A DNA stretch of 5,784 nucleotides, from contig SYDY01000081.1 in assembly GCA_005801425.1 (NCBI GenBank), forward strand, positions 1 through 5,784, given 5' to 3'. Source of the DNA: Bdellovibrionales bacterium (GTDB taxonomy: Bacteria > Myxococcota > XYA12-FULL-58-9 > SYDY01). The position numbers were made by a program, and so were the translations under genes. The notes beneath the pieces are model-generated. The model did no database searches and was not told the origin of the DNA. It saw nothing but the letters and a program-made list of their open reading frames with translations. Below, in pieces: positions 4,817 to 5,784 of the stretch (position 1 is the stretch's first letter; each line of letters starts with the position of its first letter).

Positions 4817-5784
4817 ATGCTCTTCTTCCGCCTATTCGATCAACCCTCCCATATGGCCATGGTCCAGGGTGCATGCAATGCATCGCAGATCGCACAATTG
4901 GAACGCTTGCTGGGGCCGCAGATCCATGCCGATTGGGATCCTAAAACGGTGTTCATCGCGGCACGACAAGGCACGCGATCACCATGGTCATCGAAGGCCA
5001 CGGATATCGCGCACAATGTTGGATTGCATGATGTGCAGCGTATTGAGCGTGCACGCATATGGCATGGCGATGGCAATCCACCGCACGACCCCATGGTTGA
5101 AGCTGTTTATGAAAACAGCCAAGCATTGGAAACGCTTTTTACGGATCGTGAACCGGGTGTGCTCGAACACATTCCACTCGGTACATTGCGTGATGCCAAT
5201 GTGCGCTTGGGCTTGGCATTGTCCGACGATGAAATCGCATATCTTGTTTCTGGCTATACCTCTTTAGGTCGCGATCCTACCGATGCAGAGCTCATGATGT
5301 TTGCGCAAGCCAACTCCGAGCATTGTCGTCACAAAATATTTAACGCCTCGTGGACGATTGATGGTGTTGAACAACCGTCATCACTTTTTTCGATGATTAG
5401 GAATACCCATGAGAAAAATCATTATGGGGTGTTGTCGGCGTACAAAGACAATGCAGCGGTCATCGAAGGCCATGTGTCACAACGTTTTGCACCCGATACC
5501 ACCACTGGCTCCTATGGCTTTTCGGAGATGCCGACGCATCTTGTGATCAAAGTCGAAACCCACAATCATCCAACTGCCATCAGTCCTTATCCTGGCGCAT
5601 CGACTGGGGCAGGCGGTGAGATCCGCGACGAAGGTGCCACAGGACGTGGCGCCAAGCCCAAAGCAGGCCTTGTGGGTTTTTGCGTGTCTGATCTGCGTAT
5701 TCCTGGGTTGCCACAGCCGTGGGAAGCCGATGAACGAAAACCTGCGCGTATTGCTTCACCGCTTGCCATCATGACCGAAGGTCC
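4817..5784 (+). CDS. purL: Phosphoribosylformylglycinamidine synthase (FGAM synthase), 5' part, cut by window edge
   Basis: The first 322 residues of the long, single-chain PurL, whose E. coli form is about 1295 residues. The enzyme converts FGAR, glutamine and ATP to FGAM, the fourth step of de novo purine synthesis, in the cytosol. Recognisable blocks are: [13 protein letters not shown] (55-67) at the end of the PurS-like N-terminal domain; [17 protein letters not shown] (127-143); the very conserved [17 protein letters not shown] (161-177) of the linker; [13 protein letters not shown] (206-218); and the nucleotide/metal-binding region [16 protein letters not shown] (246-261) followed by [19 protein letters not shown] (266-284). 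The N-terminus is about 25 residues shorter than in E. coli. The frame stays open to the right edge. No Shine-Dalgarno precedes the ATG at 4817, and the alternatives at 4853 and 4859 have none either. The identity is certain; the exact start is likely. Confidence 0.97.
   Translation, partial: MLFFRLFDQPSHMAMVQGACNASQIAQLERLLGPQIHADWDPKTVFIAARQGTRSPWSSKATDIAHNVGLHDVQRIERARIWHGDGNPPHDPMVEAVYENSQALETLFTDREPGVLEHIPLGTLRDANVRLGLALSDDEIAYLVSGYTSLGRDPTDAELMMFAQANSEHCRHKIFNASWTIDGVEQPSSLFSMIRNTHEKNHYGVLSAYKDNAAVIEGHVSQRFAPDTTTGSYGFSEMPTHLVIKVETHNHPTAISPYPGASTGAGGEIRDEGATGRGAKPKAGLVGFCVSDLRIPGLPQPWEADERKPARIASPLAIMTEG

Noticed and set aside
4869-5267. 132-codon plus-strand frame
   Set aside because: It is out of frame within purL, whose protein is unmistakable across the same stretch.

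Overview
This window looks like ordinary chromosome from a mid-GC Gram-negative bacterium, most likely of the myxobacterial or deltaproteobacterial type. That placement is an inference: there is a PilZ protein with the (D/N)xSxxG signature, a Cys-rich lipoprotein with tandem four-Cys modules and a MYXO-CTERM-like tail, and the long proteobacterial form of PurL. No rRNA or other firm taxonomic marker is present. I see no defence system, CRISPR array, insertion sequence, tRNA or phage gene.

Left part (1-2142, + strand). A 56-residue zinc-ribbon protein (18-188) is followed at once by an imperfect palindrome (189-208). Then comes a stand-alone lysine-ketoglutarate reductase / saccharopine dehydrogenase homologue (227-1759). 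Its stop overlaps the start of a PilZ-domain protein (1756-2142) in an ATGA junction, so the two are probably translated together.

Middle (2127-3260, - strand). A multi-pass membrane protein of unknown function, possibly a GT-C-type glycosyltransferase, converges on the PilZ gene and overlaps its end by 16 bp. It is clearly more AT-rich than its neighbours. Between it and the next gene is a 122-bp divergent intergenic region.

Right part (3383-5784, + strand). A Cys-rich lipoprotein (3383-4798) carries nine four-Cys modules and ends in a hydrophobic/basic tail. The last residues of that tail are encoded by a perfect 20-bp palindrome (4755-4774) related to the one at 189-208. After 18 bp comes the 5' part of purL (FGAM synthase, 4817 to the window edge), with a candidate promoter placed so that the transcript could begin at or next to the start codon.

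The genes do not form one pathway: lysine metabolism, c-di-GMP sensing, a membrane protein, a surface lipoprotein and purine synthesis sit side by side. The points most worth following are the shared palindrome at two gene 3' ends, the lipoprotein with both N- and C-terminal anchoring signals, the divergent LKR coupled to PilZ, and the possibly leaderless purL.
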